Shown: positions 1 through 6,527, counted from the stretch's first letter. The stretch is DNA of 16,191 bases from WHTX01 sp038255145 (GCA_038255145.1 JBBSLP010000088.1:1-16191); one strand, 5' to 3'. Translations and numbers: made by a program. The notes: a model not told the origin generated them from the sequence alone.

Positions 1-78
1 GACCACGTGCGGGTGGCCATGGTGGCCACCGACGATCGCCTGGCGTTGTTGGCCCAGCGCGCCGGCGTGGTCGACTGA
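1..78 (+). CDS. 3' end of a gene, probably a PLP-dependent aminotransferase (DapC-like)
   Basis: The window opens inside a reading frame that ends at the TGA at 76-78. Only 25 residues are visible, ending VRVAMVATDDRLALLAQRAG plus three more. A 'G-HVR-A-V-T' strand followed by a helix is typical of the C-terminus of class I aminotransferases, including succinyldiaminopimelate aminotransferase DapC. The next gene, two bases downstream, is dapE, which would follow DapC in the succinylase branch of lysine/diaminopimelate synthesis. The assignment rests on this short tail and its neighbour, so it is tentative. That the frame is coding is likely from the tight spacing and the codon pattern. Confidence 0.45.
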   Translation, partial: DHVRVAMVATDDRLALLAQRAGVVD

Positions 79-80
79 GG

Positions 81-1154
81 GTGGCCGCCGCCCCCGGCGA
101 CCTGCTGGCCCGAACGGTCGAGCTCATCGACGTGGCCTCGGAGAGCTTCCACGAGGCCGTCCTGGCCAGCCGGGTCGTCGACGACCTCCGCGCCCTGCCC
201 TGGCTGACGACCGAGCGGGTGGGCGACAACGTGGTGGCCCGCACCGAGCTCGGCCGGCCCCAGCGGTTGCTGCTGGTCGGCCACCTCGACACCGTGCCCG
301 CCGAGGGCAACGCCACCGCCCGGCGGGTGGGCGACGAGGTGTGGGGGCGCGGCGCGGTGGACATGAAGGGAGCCCTGGCCGTGTTCCTGGCCCTGGCCCA
401 CCAGGTGGCCGAGCCCGCGGTCGACGTGAGCTATGTCTTCTACGCCCGTGAAGAGGTGGCGGCGGTGCACTCGGGGCTCGAGGAACTGTTCGTGGGCAGG
501 CCCGACCTGCTGGCCGGCGACGCCGCCATCATCGGCGAGCCCACCGACGGCCAGATCGAGGCTGGTTGCCAGGGCACGGCTCGCTTGCGGGTGACCCTGG
601 CCGGTCGGCGGGCCCACACGGCGAGGGCGTGGATGGGCCGCAACGCCATCCATCGACTGGGGCCGGTGCTCAGCGCCGTGGCTGCGCACGAGTCGCGCCG
701 ACCCGTGGTGGCCGGGCTGCGCTTCCACGAGGCCCTCGAAGCGGTGTCGGTCTCCGGCGGGGTGGCGGGCAACGTGGTCCCCGACACGGCCGAGGTCCTC
801 ATCAACGTCCGCTTCGCCCCCGATCGCACCGTGGACGAGGCCGTGGCCGCCGCCACCGATGTGGTCTCGGCGGCGCTGGAGGACGGCGACCGCGTCGAGG
901 TCGTGGACCAGGCGGCGGGGGCCTGGCCCGGGGTCGACCACCCGCTGTTGGCGCCTCTCGTCGAGCGCTACGGGCTGGCGGTGCACCCCAAGCTGGGGTG
1001 GACCGACGTGGCCCGCTTTGCCGGGCGGGGGGTGCCGGCGGTGAACCTGGGCCCGGGCGCGCCCGAGCTGTGCCACACGGCTGACGAACGGGTGGAAGGC
1101 GACAGCCTGGCCCGGGTGCATGCCGTGCTGCTCGACCTGATCACCCGGACCTGA
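81..1154 (+). CDS. dapE: Succinyl-diaminopimelate desuccinylase (M20 peptidase family)
   Basis: DapE hydrolyses N-succinyl-LL-diaminopimelate to succinate and LL-diaminopimelate in the cytoplasm, for lysine and peptidoglycan cross-link synthesis. The 357-residue product has the M20 di-zinc signature in order: LLLVGHLDTVP (metal ligand His68, with Asp70), GRGAVDMKG (bridging Asp94), YAREE (Glu124/Glu125, the general base and a ligand), IGEPTDG (Glu153) and a C-terminal CHTADE with His332. Between them (about 165-275) lies the dimerisation lid. The length fits the actinobacterial DapE form. The GTG start is two bases after the upstream stop, so translation is probably coupled; the GAGG at 77-80 directly abuts the start and is too close to be an ordinary ribosome-binding site. 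Related M20 deacylases (ArgE, carboxypeptidase G2) are alternatives, but the overall motif set favours DapE. Confidence 0.88.
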   Translation: MAAAPGDLLARTVELIDVASESFHEAVLASRVVDDLRALPWLTTERVGDNVVARTELGRPQRLLLVGHLDTVPAEGNATARRVGDEVWGRGAVDMKGALAVFLALAHQVAEPAVDVSYVFYAREEVAAVHSGLEELFVGRPDLLAGDAAIIGEPTDGQIEAGCQGTARLRVTLAGRRAHTARAWMGRNAIHRLGPVLSAVAAHESRRPVVAGLRFHEALEAVSVSGGVAGNVVPDTAEVLINVRFAPDRTVDEAVAAATDVVSAALEDGDRVEVVDQAAGAWPGVDHPLLAPLVERYGLAVHPKLGWTDVARFAGRGVPAVNLGPGAPELCHTADERVEGDSLARVHAVLLDLITRT

Positions 1155-1175
1155 GGACCAGCCCCGGGCCGAAGG

Positions 1176-1817
1176 TCAGTCGACCCGGCGGATCACGGTG
1201 ACCACCTTGCCGAACACGGTCACCTCGTCGGCGGGGTACTCGAGGGGGGACATCGTGGGGTTGGCCGGCAGGAGGCGGACCATGCCGTCGCGCTGGGTGA
1301 AGACCTTCACCGTGGCCTCGTCTCCGGGGATGCCCGCCACCACGATCTCGCCGTTGCTGGCCGTGCTCTGGGTCCGGGCCACCACGTAGTCGCCATCGAG
1401 GATGGCGGCGTCGATCATCGACTCCCCCCGCACCCGCAGCATGAACAGCTCCCCATCGCCGGTGAAGTCCGACGGGATGGGGATGAGCTCCTCGATGTGC
1501 TCGCTGGCCAGGACGTTGACGCCAGCGGCCACGTCACCGACCATGGGCACCAGGCGCGACGGTCGACGTTCGACCTCGCCCATGGACGGGTCGGGCAGCA
1601 CCTCGATGGCCCGGGGCTTCGTCGGGTCCCGCCGCAGGTAGCCCAGGCGCTCGAGCGTCTCGAGGTGGGCGTGCACGGTGGAGGGCGAGCCCAGGCCCAC
1701 GACCTCACCGATCTCTCGCACCGATGGTGGGTAGCCCCGCTCGGCGACGTGCTGGGCGATGCACGCCAGGATGTCCCGCTGCCGCTGCGTCAGGGCCTTG
1801 CCCGGCGAGCTCTCCAT
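1176..1817 (-). CDS. lexA: SOS-response transcriptional repressor LexA
   Basis: LexA binds SOS operators and is inactivated by RecA-stimulated self-cleavage after DNA damage. From the chosen start the protein has 213 residues. An N-terminal winged-helix domain (about 1-75) contains LTQRQRDILACI and the recognition segment GYPPSVREIGEVVGLGSPST. The cleavage site is Ala98-Gly99 in VAAGVN. The serine-lysine dyad is Ser133 (RGESMI) and Lys171 (EATVKVF). The ATG at 1817 is preferred over the in-frame ATG at 1832 because GGGGAG (1823-1828) stands five bases before it, whereas the upstream ATG has no ribosome-binding site. The gene converges on dapE with only 21 bases between stops. Its promoter region carries LexA boxes, so it is autoregulated. 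The divergent LysM gene and nrdR beyond it reproduce the mycobacterial lexA locus. Confidence 0.96.
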   Translation of the reverse strand: MESSPGKALTQRQRDILACIAQHVAERGYPPSVREIGEVVGLGSPSTVHAHLETLERLGYLRRDPTKPRAIEVLPDPSMGEVERRPSRLVPMVGDVAAGVNVLASEHIEELIPIPSDFTGDGELFMLRVRGESMIDAAILDGDYVVARTQSTASNGEIVVAGIPGDEATVKVFTQRDGMVRLLPANPTMSPLEYPADEVTVFGKVVTVIRRVD

Positions 1818-1850
1818 CGCATCTCCCCGCATCTCGTGTCAATGGGCGGT

Positions 1851-1864
1851 CGAACGTGCGTTTG
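1851..1864. promoter_or_regulatory. LexA (SOS) box 1
   Basis: CGAACGTGCGTTTG matches the actinobacterial/Bacillus-type SOS operator CGAAC-N4-GTTCG at nine of ten fixed positions. It lies just downstream of the predicted lexA -10 element, about where transcription would start. Confidence 0.75.
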
Positions 1865-1865
1865 C

Positions 1866-1894
1866 AGCGTAGACCGCCCTGAGGCGCAGAGCAA
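1866..1894 (-). promoter_or_regulatory. Putative lexA promoter
   Basis: On the minus strand TTGCTC (1889-1894) and TACGCT (1866-1871) are separated by 17 bases, a plausible but imperfect -35/-10 pair. One LexA box overlaps the -35 element (1892-1905) and another lies just past the -10 at the expected transcription start (1851-1864). The placement fits autorepression. The match to the hexamer consensus is only moderate. Confidence 0.5.
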
Positions 1895-1905
1895 ACACCC
1901 GTTCG
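1892..1905. promoter_or_regulatory. LexA (SOS) box 2
   Basis: CAAACACCCGTTCG matches CGAAC-N4-GTTCG at nine of ten fixed positions. It overlaps the predicted lexA -35 element and stands 28 bases from box 3 and 41 bases from box 1 (start to start). Confidence 0.72.
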
Positions 1906-1913
1906 TCTTCCCC

Positions 1914-1942
1914 TTGACACGAACAGGGGTTCGTGGTCTTCT
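1914..1942 (+). promoter_or_regulatory. Promoter of the divergent SOS LysM gene
   Basis: A perfect TTGACA (1914-1919) is followed after 17 bases by TCTTCT (1937-1942), a weak -10. The perfect LexA palindrome fills the spacer. Transcription should start near 1949, giving a leader of about 145 bases before the ATG at 2094. Confidence 0.65.
1918..1935. promoter_or_regulatory. LexA (SOS) box 3, perfect palindrome
   Basis: CACGAACAGGGGTTCGTG is a perfect inverted repeat (7-base arms, 4-base centre) containing the full CGAAC-N4-GTTCG consensus. Its core lies between the -35 and -10 elements of the LysM gene promoter, a classic repressing position. Confidence 0.9.
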
Positions 1943-1952
1943 GGCCATCCCC

Positions 1953-1966
1953 CGAACGGACGTTCC
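1953..1966. promoter_or_regulatory. LexA (SOS) box 4
   Basis: CGAACGGACGTTCC matches the SOS consensus at nine of ten fixed positions. It lies 33 bases from box 3 (about three helical turns), just downstream of the expected start of LysM gene transcription. Confidence 0.75.
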
Positions 1967-2000
1967 GATCGGCTAAGGGACCGGCGCCCCACCGGCGCCC

Positions 2001-2075
2001 TCCACCGTCACCCGTTTCACCGTCACACCCTCCACCGTCAGACCCTTCACCGTCACACCCTTCACTGTCACACCT
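2001..2075 (+). repeat. Five-copy 15-bp tandem repeat in the leader of the LysM gene
   Basis: Five uninterrupted 15-base units run from 2001: TCCACCGTCACCCGT, TTCACCGTCACACCC, TCCACCGTCAGACCC, TTCACCGTCACACCC and TTCACTGTCACACCT. Units 2 and 4 are identical. The first 70 bases contain 35 C and only 7 G, so the transcript would be C-rich and poorly structured. The repeat lies between the SOS promoter and the LysM start. Its period keeps the LysM reading frame (it would read as TVTP-like pentapeptides), but a TAA at 1974-1976 and the absence of an in-frame ATG, GTG or TTG before 2094 argue that it is untranslated. Confidence 0.85.
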
Positions 2076-2093
2076 CGCGAGGACACTTCGACC

Positions 2094-2558
2094 ATGGCCC
2101 TCCACGCCGTCGAGCTCCGCAGCCTCTCTCCCGTCACCCCGACCAACCCGGCTCCCAGCCGTCAGCGTGGGCCCCGCCACGTCCACTGCGTCGCCCCCGG
2201 CCCGGTGCGCCGGTTGCACGTGGCCCCGGCGGCTGTCGCCCTCACCCACTGGGCGCTCTACGCCCTGGTCGTGGTCCTCGGCATCGGCGCCTTCCTCGGC
2301 CTCGACCACCTGCGCACCGTGGCCGGCCACGCCTTGACCGATGGCCGCCCGCCCGTGACCGCGGCGCCGAGCGGAGCCGCGCTGCGCCACGCCGTGCAGC
2401 CTGGTGACACCTTGTGGTCCATCGCCGTGGCCCTGCGGCCCGGTGCCGACCCCCGCCCCCTCGTCGACCAGCTCGTCGCCCTCAACGGTGGCACCGAACT
2501 GCAGGCCGGGGGCACCGTGCTCATCCCCGCCGGGGCGGTAGAACGCGCGGGCTCGTGA
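2094..2558 (+). CDS. Membrane-anchored LysM protein, likely SOS cell-division regulator (YneA/DivS/ChiZ-type)
   Basis: The 154-residue protein has a basic cytoplasmic N-terminus (about 1-50), one membrane segment (about 53-70, LYALVVVLGIGAFLGL) and an extracytoplasmic LysM domain (about 98-146, beginning RHAVQPGDTLWSIA and ending GGTVLIP) that should bind peptidoglycan. No catalytic domain is visible. Position is the main clue: it is divergent from lexA under LexA boxes and upstream of nrdR, exactly where Bacillus yneA, Corynebacterium divS and mycobacterial Rv2719c (ChiZ) lie. Those genes encode SOS-induced proteins that delay septation. The sequence shows only membrane plus LysM; division control is inferred from location and family. 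GAGGA at 2079-2083 stands ten bases before the ATG. Confidence 0.8.
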   Translation: MALHAVELRSLSPVTPTNPAPSRQRGPRHVHCVAPGPVRRLHVAPAAVALTHWALYALVVVLGIGAFLGLDHLRTVAGHALTDGRPPVTAAPSGAALRHAVQPGDTLWSIAVALRPGADPRPLVDQLVALNGGTELQAGGTVLIPAGAVERAGS

Positions 2559-2647
2559 CGAGGGAGGGCGGCACGACCACGCACGGCGTCCAGCCACCGC
2601 CGGTGGTCACGGCGGGGTCGGTGGCCGAGCCGGGGACTGCGCCCGTC

Positions 2648-2665
2648 AGGGCTAGTGTCAGCCCT
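2648..2665 (+). promoter_or_regulatory. Inverted repeat and possible -10 element at the nrdR start
   Basis: AGGGCT (2648-2653) and AGCCCT (2660-2665) form a perfect 6-base inverted repeat with a 6-base centre, ending one base before the GTG at 2667. TAGTGT (2653-2658) inside it resembles a -10 hexamer, which would start transcription at or near the GTG (leaderless). No clear -35 is visible, so this is tentative. Confidence 0.35.
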
Positions 2666-2666
2666 C

Positions 2667-3128
2667 GTGGACTGCCCACGTTGCTACCGAGCCGACACCC
2701 GGGTGATCGACTCCCGCGCTGCGGATGACGGCGCCGCGGTGCGCCGTCGCCGTGAGTGCCAGCCCTGTGGCCATCGCTTCACCACCTTCGAGCGGGCCGA
2801 GGTGCCGGCTCTCCTGGTGCGCAAGCGGTCGGGGGAACGGGTCCTCTTCCAGATCGACAAGATCGTCCGGGGTGTGCGGGCGGCGTGCAAGGGCCGACCC
2901 GTGGACGAGGCGGCCGTGGCCACCATCGCCGCTGCTGTGCAGGCCCAGGCTCGGGCCGTGGCCGACATGACCACCGAGGACATCGGCCTGGCCGTGCTCG
3001 AGCAGTTGCGGCTGACCGATCACGTCGCCTACCTCCGCTTCGCCAGCGTCTACAAGGGCTTCGCCGACGCCTCTGACTTCATCCGCGAGCTCCAGCTGCT
3101 CGAAGGTTCAGGCTCCGCCACCGTCTGA
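2667..3128 (+). CDS. nrdR: Transcriptional repressor NrdR of ribonucleotide reductase genes
   Basis: NrdR senses dATP/ATP through its ATP-cone and binds paired NrdR boxes to repress ribonucleotide reductase genes. From GTG 2667 the protein has 153 residues. A zinc ribbon has Cys3, Cys6, Cys31 and Cys34, with the family-typical DTRVIDSR after the first pair and RRRREC before the second. The ATP-cone (about 44-135) starts at VPALLVRKRSGERVLF and includes RFASVYKGF. The start at 2667 reproduces the family layout M-x-C-x-x-C; a GTG at 2655 would add four residues. The downstream gene is nrdJ, whose leader carries an NrdR box, so the target lies next door. Synteny with lexA and the LysM gene matches mycobacteria. 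Confidence 0.96.
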   Translation: MDCPRCYRADTRVIDSRAADDGAAVRRRRECQPCGHRFTTFERAEVPALLVRKRSGERVLFQIDKIVRGVRAACKGRPVDEAAVATIAAAVQAQARAVADMTTEDIGLAVLEQLRLTDHVAYLRFASVYKGFADASDFIRELQLLEGSGSATV

Positions 3129-3146
3129 GGTCAACCAAATCCGGTC

Positions 3147-3202
3147 GGTGTGCGCGCCGTGCACACCCCCCTGTGGGTGAACCCGAGGGTTGTCCCCCGG
3201 GT
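3147..3202 (+). terminator. Two hairpins after nrdR
   Basis: GGTGTGC (3147-3153) pairs with GCACACC (3161-3167) across a 7-base loop. ACCCGAGGG (3181-3189) pairs with CCCCCGGGT (3194-3202) with one mismatch and a 4-base loop. Neither is followed by a T-run. They may end the nrdR transcript in the way common in high-GC actinobacteria. Confidence 0.45.
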
Positions 3203-3501
3203 ATCCCCAGCAAGATGACCGATATCCACAACGTCGTCCTCTAGCGCTCCACAGCCCGACGTCCCTACGTTGGTCTCCGTTCCAAGCGAGCAGCGGCGTG
3301 GGTGCCCGGATGGTGGTGGGCGCGTGCGGTGTGCGAGAGGCGACTCCTTGAGGGGGCGGCAGGTGGGCGACCCCGTGTGGGGGCGAGACGCCGGCTTGAC
3401 CGACCCCTCTACCTGGGCGCCTGCGCCGCGGCCTCGCTGAACGATGCAACCGGGTGCCGCCGGCCGTCCGCCGTGGACCGGCCCGGCGGGGCACGGGGCC
3501 G
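3203..3501. other. Non-coding stretch before the nrdJ promoter
   Basis: About 300 bases hold no convincing gene. ATATCCACA (3222-3230) differs from the DnaA box TTATCCACA at one base. At roughly 3455-3496 a GC-rich foldable segment (GCCGG ... CCGGC, with TGCC ... GGCA outside it and a smaller GTCC/GGAC inside) lies just before the nrdJ promoter. I looked for a cobalamin riboswitch, expected for a B12-dependent enzyme, and did not find its conserved core. The 67-codon open frame at 3302-3505 has no ribosome-binding site or family resemblance and is not called. Confidence 0.5.
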
Positions 3502-3531
3502 TTGACAGCGGTGAAATTACGGTGGTGTAAT
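3502..3531 (+). promoter_or_regulatory. nrdJ promoter
   Basis: TTGACA (3502-3507) and TGTAAT (3526-3531, five of six matches) are separated by 18 bases. This is one of the best consensus promoters in the window. Transcription should begin near 3538, giving a leader of about 140 bases. Confidence 0.75.
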
Positions 3532-3547
3532 ATCCCTCATGTAGTGG
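3532..3547. promoter_or_regulatory. Possible second (degenerate) NrdR box
   Basis: The right half (CATGTAGTGG, 3538-3547) fits the NrdR box consensus acaCwAnATnTwGtgt but the left half is poor. It overlaps the predicted transcription start and is exactly 41 bases (about four helical turns) from the strong box at 3573-3588. NrdR boxes usually occur in phased pairs. Confidence 0.4.
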
Positions 3548-3571
3548 TCGGAGCGTCGGCCGGGGGGTACG

Positions 3572-3589
3572 ACCACAACATCTTGTGGT
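3572..3589. promoter_or_regulatory. NrdR box in the nrdJ leader
   Basis: ACCACAACATCTTGTGGT is a perfect inverted repeat (7-base arms). Its inner 16 bases fit the NrdR box consensus acaCwAnATnTwGtgt at all the strongly conserved positions. It lies about 35 bases downstream of the predicted nrdJ transcription start, so bound NrdR could block initiation or early elongation. Confidence 0.8.
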
Positions 3590-3676
3590 TCGGCTGCCTC
3601 GGGCGGGACGAAGCGGCCACAACCGATCGACACACAGAGCGAACTGATCGAGCACGACCTCGTGACTGGAGTTCCC

Positions 3677-6454
3677 ATGGCGCTGGCACCGGAGCAGGTA
3701 GGGATCGGCATCCGCCGACACTTCACGACCGAGGGCGTCGACCCCTACAGCCAGGTGACCTGGGAGCGACGCGACGCCCGGATCAGCAACTACCGCGACG
3801 GCAAGGTGGCCTTCGAGCAGCTCGGGGTGGAGTTCCCCACCACGTGGTCGCTGAACGCCACCAACATCGTCTCCCAGAAGTACTTCCGGGGGCACCTGGG
3901 AACGGGTGAGCGCGAGTCCTCCCTGCGCCAGGTGGCCGACCGGGTGGTCGACACCGTCGCCCGTTGGGGCTTCCGCGACGGCTACTTCGTCGACCAGGAC
4001 GAGGCCCGCACCTTCGCCGACGAGCTCAAGTACCTCATCGTCACCCAGCGCCTGGCCTTCAACTCCCCGGTGTGGTTCAACATCGGCGTCAGCGGTGTGC
4101 CCCAGCAGGCCTCGGCCTGCTTCATCCTGTCCGTCGACGACACCATGGACGCCATCCTCAACTGGTACGTCGAGGAGGGGACCATCTTCAAGGGTGGATC
4201 GGGCGCCGGCATCAACCTCAGCCGCATCCGCTCCTCCCAGGAGCTGCTCCGGGGTGGGGGCACGGCCAGCGGCCCCGTCAGCTTCATGCGGGGGGCCGAC
4301 GCTTCGGCGGGGACCATCAAGAGCGGGGGCAAGACCCGCCGTGCCGCCAAGATGGTCATCCTCAACGTCGACCACCCCGACATCGAGGAGTTCATCTGGT
4401 GCAAGACGGTGGAGGAGCGCAAGGCCCGGGTGCTGGCCGAAGCCGGCTTCGACATGGACCTCGACGGTTCGGACTTCCACTCCATCCAGTACCAGAACGC
4501 CAACAACTCGGTCCGGGTGAGCGACGAGTTCATGCAGGCCGTGGTGGACGACCAGCCCTGGGAGCTGCGGGCGGTGATCACCGGCGAGGTGGTCCGCACC
4601 CTTCCCGCCCGTGAGCTGATGCGGGAGATCTCCCAGGCGGCCTGGGAGTGCGCCGATCCCGGCCTCCAGTACGACACCACCATCAACAACTGGCACACCG
4701 CGGCCAACACCGGGCGCATCAACGGCAGCAACCCGTGTTCCGAGTACATGCACCTCGACGACTCGGCCTGCAACCTGGCCAGCCTGAACCTGCTGTCGTT
4801 CCTCGGTCCCGAGGGCTTCGACATCGAGGGCTTCCGCTCGGCCATCGAGGTCGTCTTCACCGCCCAGGAGATCCTCGTCGGCAACGCCGACTACCCGACC
4901 GAGAAGATCGGCGAGACCTCCCGTCGCTTCCGCCAGCTCGGCCTGGGCTACGCCAACCTCGGCGCCATGCTCATGGCCCTGGGCCTGCCCTACGACTCGG
5001 ACGGCGGCCGGGCCTGGGCCGCATCCCTCACCGCCCTGATGACCGGGCACGCCTACGTGACCTCGGCCCGCACCGCGGCCCGCATGGGCCCCTTCGCCGG
5101 CTTCACCGAGAACCGTGAGCCCATGCTGCGGGTGCTCGACCAGCACCGCCAGGCCGTGGCCGCCATCGACGAGGAACTGGCCCCCGCCGACGTCCTCGAG
5201 GCGGCGCAGCACGCCTGGGACCTGGCCTGTGACCAGGCCGCGCTGTCCGGCGTGCGCAACTCGCAGGCCTCGGTGCTCGCCCCCACCGGCACCATCGGCC
5301 TGATGATGGACTGCGACACCACCGGCATCGAGCCCGACCTCAGCCTGTGCAAGATGAAGAAGCTGGTGGGCGGGGGGACGATGACCATCGTCAACCAGAC
5401 CGTGCCCCGGGCCCTGGCCCGGCTGGGCTACACCCCCCAGCAGGGCGTCGAGATCGTGGCCTACATCGACCGCCACAAGACCATCCTCGGCGCTCCCCAC
5501 GTCGCTGCCGAGCACATCCCCGTGTTCGCCTGCTCCATGGGCGACAACGTGATCCACCACCGTGGCCACGTGACCATGATGGCGGCGGTGCAGCCCTTCA
5601 TCAGCGGGGCCATCTCCAAGACGGTGAACATGCCCGAAGAGGCCACCGTCGAAGAGGTCGAGCAGCTCTACATCGACGCCTGGCGGCTGGGTGTGAAGGC
5701 CGTGGCCCTGTACCGGGACAACTGCAAGGTGGGCCAGCCCCTGAACACGGCCAAGGCCGAGGGGGCTGATGCGCTGCCGGCGACCACGGTGACCGAGATC
5801 GTCGAGCGGGTCATCGAGAAGGTCCGCTACGAGCCCATCCGCTCCAAGCTGCCCCGGCGCCGCATGTCCCGCACCTTCGACTTCCGGGTGGCGGACTGCA
5901 AGGGCTTCGTGACCGTCGCCGAGTACGAGGACGGCCGCCCTGGCGAACTGTTCATCCGGGTGTCCAAGCAGGGCTCGACCCTGGCGGGGATCATGGATGC
6001 CTTCGCCATCTCGGTGAGCTACGGGCTGCAGTACGGCGTGCCCCTCCGGGCTTTCGTCGAGGCCTTCACCGGCATGCGCTTCGAGCCCGCCGGGATCACC
6101 GACGACCCCGACATCCGCATCGCCACCAGCCTCATGGACTACCTGTTCCGGCGCATGGCGGTCGAGTACCTGTCCTATGACGAGCGGGCCGAGCTGGGCA
6201 TCTTCACCACCGGTGAGCGCACCCAGCAGACCCTGCCCGGCGTCGAGGAGACCGCGGTCGAGACCCGCCAGGGCAACGACATCGCCGCCGATCCGCCCAG
6301 CGTGCCCTCGGTGGCCGAGTTCGAGGCCGCCCTGCACGCCATCCCCACCCGGCTCAACGACTCACCCATGTGCATGCAGTGCGGGGTGCACATGCAGCGG
6401 GCCGGCAGCTGCTTCGCCTGCCCCAGCTGCGGCACCACCTCGGGCTGCAGCTGA
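3677..6454 (+). CDS. nrdJ: Adenosylcobalamin-dependent (class II) ribonucleoside-diphosphate reductase
   Basis: NrdJ reduces ribonucleotides to deoxyribonucleotides using a thiyl radical generated with adenosylcobalamin, without oxygen dependence. The 925-residue protein carries the radical motif NPCSE (Asn352, Cys354, Glu356) and a redox cysteine pair, Cys148 (QASACFILS) and Cys365 (SACNLASLNL). The 11-residue step from Cys354 to Cys365 is typical of class II enzymes. Substrate loops include GGSGAGINLS and the later ASVLAPTGTIG. A TSCPD domain follows the barrel (about 715-805), and the tail ends in a cysteine-rich zinc-ribbon-like segment (CMQCGVHM ... CFACPSCG) that should reduce the active site. 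ATG 3677 is chosen because GGAG (3668-3671) stands five bases before it; GTG 3662 has no such site. Regulation by NrdR is indicated by the box at 3572-3589. Confidence 0.96.
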   Translation: MALAPEQVGIGIRRHFTTEGVDPYSQVTWERRDARISNYRDGKVAFEQLGVEFPTTWSLNATNIVSQKYFRGHLGTGERESSLRQVADRVVDTVARWGFRDGYFVDQDEARTFADELKYLIVTQRLAFNSPVWFNIGVSGVPQQASACFILSVDDTMDAILNWYVEEGTIFKGGSGAGINLSRIRSSQELLRGGGTASGPVSFMRGADASAGTIKSGGKTRRAAKMVILNVDHPDIEEFIWCKTVEERKARVLAEAGFDMDLDGSDFHSIQYQNANNSVRVSDEFMQAVVDDQPWELRAVITGEVVRTLPARELMREISQAAWECADPGLQYDTTINNWHTAANTGRINGSNPCSEYMHLDDSACNLASLNLLSFLGPEGFDIEGFRSAIEVVFTAQEILVGNADYPTEKIGETSRRFRQLGLGYANLGAMLMALGLPYDSDGGRAWAASLTALMTGHAYVTSARTAARMGPFAGFTENREPMLRVLDQHRQAVAAIDEELAPADVLEAAQHAWDLACDQAALSGVRNSQASVLAPTGTIGLMMDCDTTGIEPDLSLCKMKKLVGGGTMTIVNQTVPRALARLGYTPQQGVEIVAYIDRHKTILGAPHVAAEHIPVFACSMGDNVIHHRGHVTMMAAVQPFISGAISKTVNMPEEATVEEVEQLYIDAWRLGVKAVALYRDNCKVGQPLNTAKAEGADALPATTVTEIVERVIEKVRYEPIRSKLPRRRMSRTFDFRVADCKGFVTVAEYEDGRPGELFIRVSKQGSTLAGIMDAFAISVSYGLQYGVPLRAFVEAFTGMRFEPAGITDDPDIRIATSLMDYLFRRMAVEYLSYDERAELGIFTTGERTQQTLPGVEETAVETRQGNDIAADPPSVPSVAEFEAALHAIPTRLNDSPMCMQCGVHMQRAGSCFACPSCGTTSGCS

Positions 6455-6463
6455 CGCGCTGGC

Positions 6464-6493
6464 CCGAGGGAGCACCGGTCGGTGCTCCCTCGG
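6464..6493. terminator. Strong hairpin between nrdJ and the convergent vapC
   Basis: CCGAGGGAGCACC (6464-6476) and GGTGCTCCCTCGG (6481-6493) form a perfect 13-bp stem with loop GGTC. It starts nine bases after the nrdJ stop and lies 34 bases past the vapC stop, so it can serve both convergent transcripts. No T-run follows. Confidence 0.75.
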
Positions 6494-6527
6494 CAGCCAG
6501 CCCGAAGGCGCCGCCCTCGGGGTGCAC

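Noticed and set aside
2001..2075. CRISPR array
   Set aside because: The units are 15 bases and directly abutting, without spacers, so this is a simple tandem repeat.
1839..2597. Minus-strand 252-codon frame across the lexA/LysM control region
   Set aside because: It crosses the SOS operators and the repeat and lies opposite the LysM gene. The Gly/Asp-rich run is just the repeat read backwards.
3203..3676. Cobalamin riboswitch before the B12-dependent reductase gene
   Set aside because: The conserved GGTG-TCC core and the B12-box pattern are not visible. The consensus promoter and NrdR box explain the leader better.
3131..6337. Very long minus-strand open frame (over 1000 codons) opposite nrdJ
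   Set aside because: It is the antisense shadow of the well-supported nrdJ gene. Its translation is His/Gly/Val-rich low-complexity sequence with no domains, as expected opposite high-GC coding DNA.
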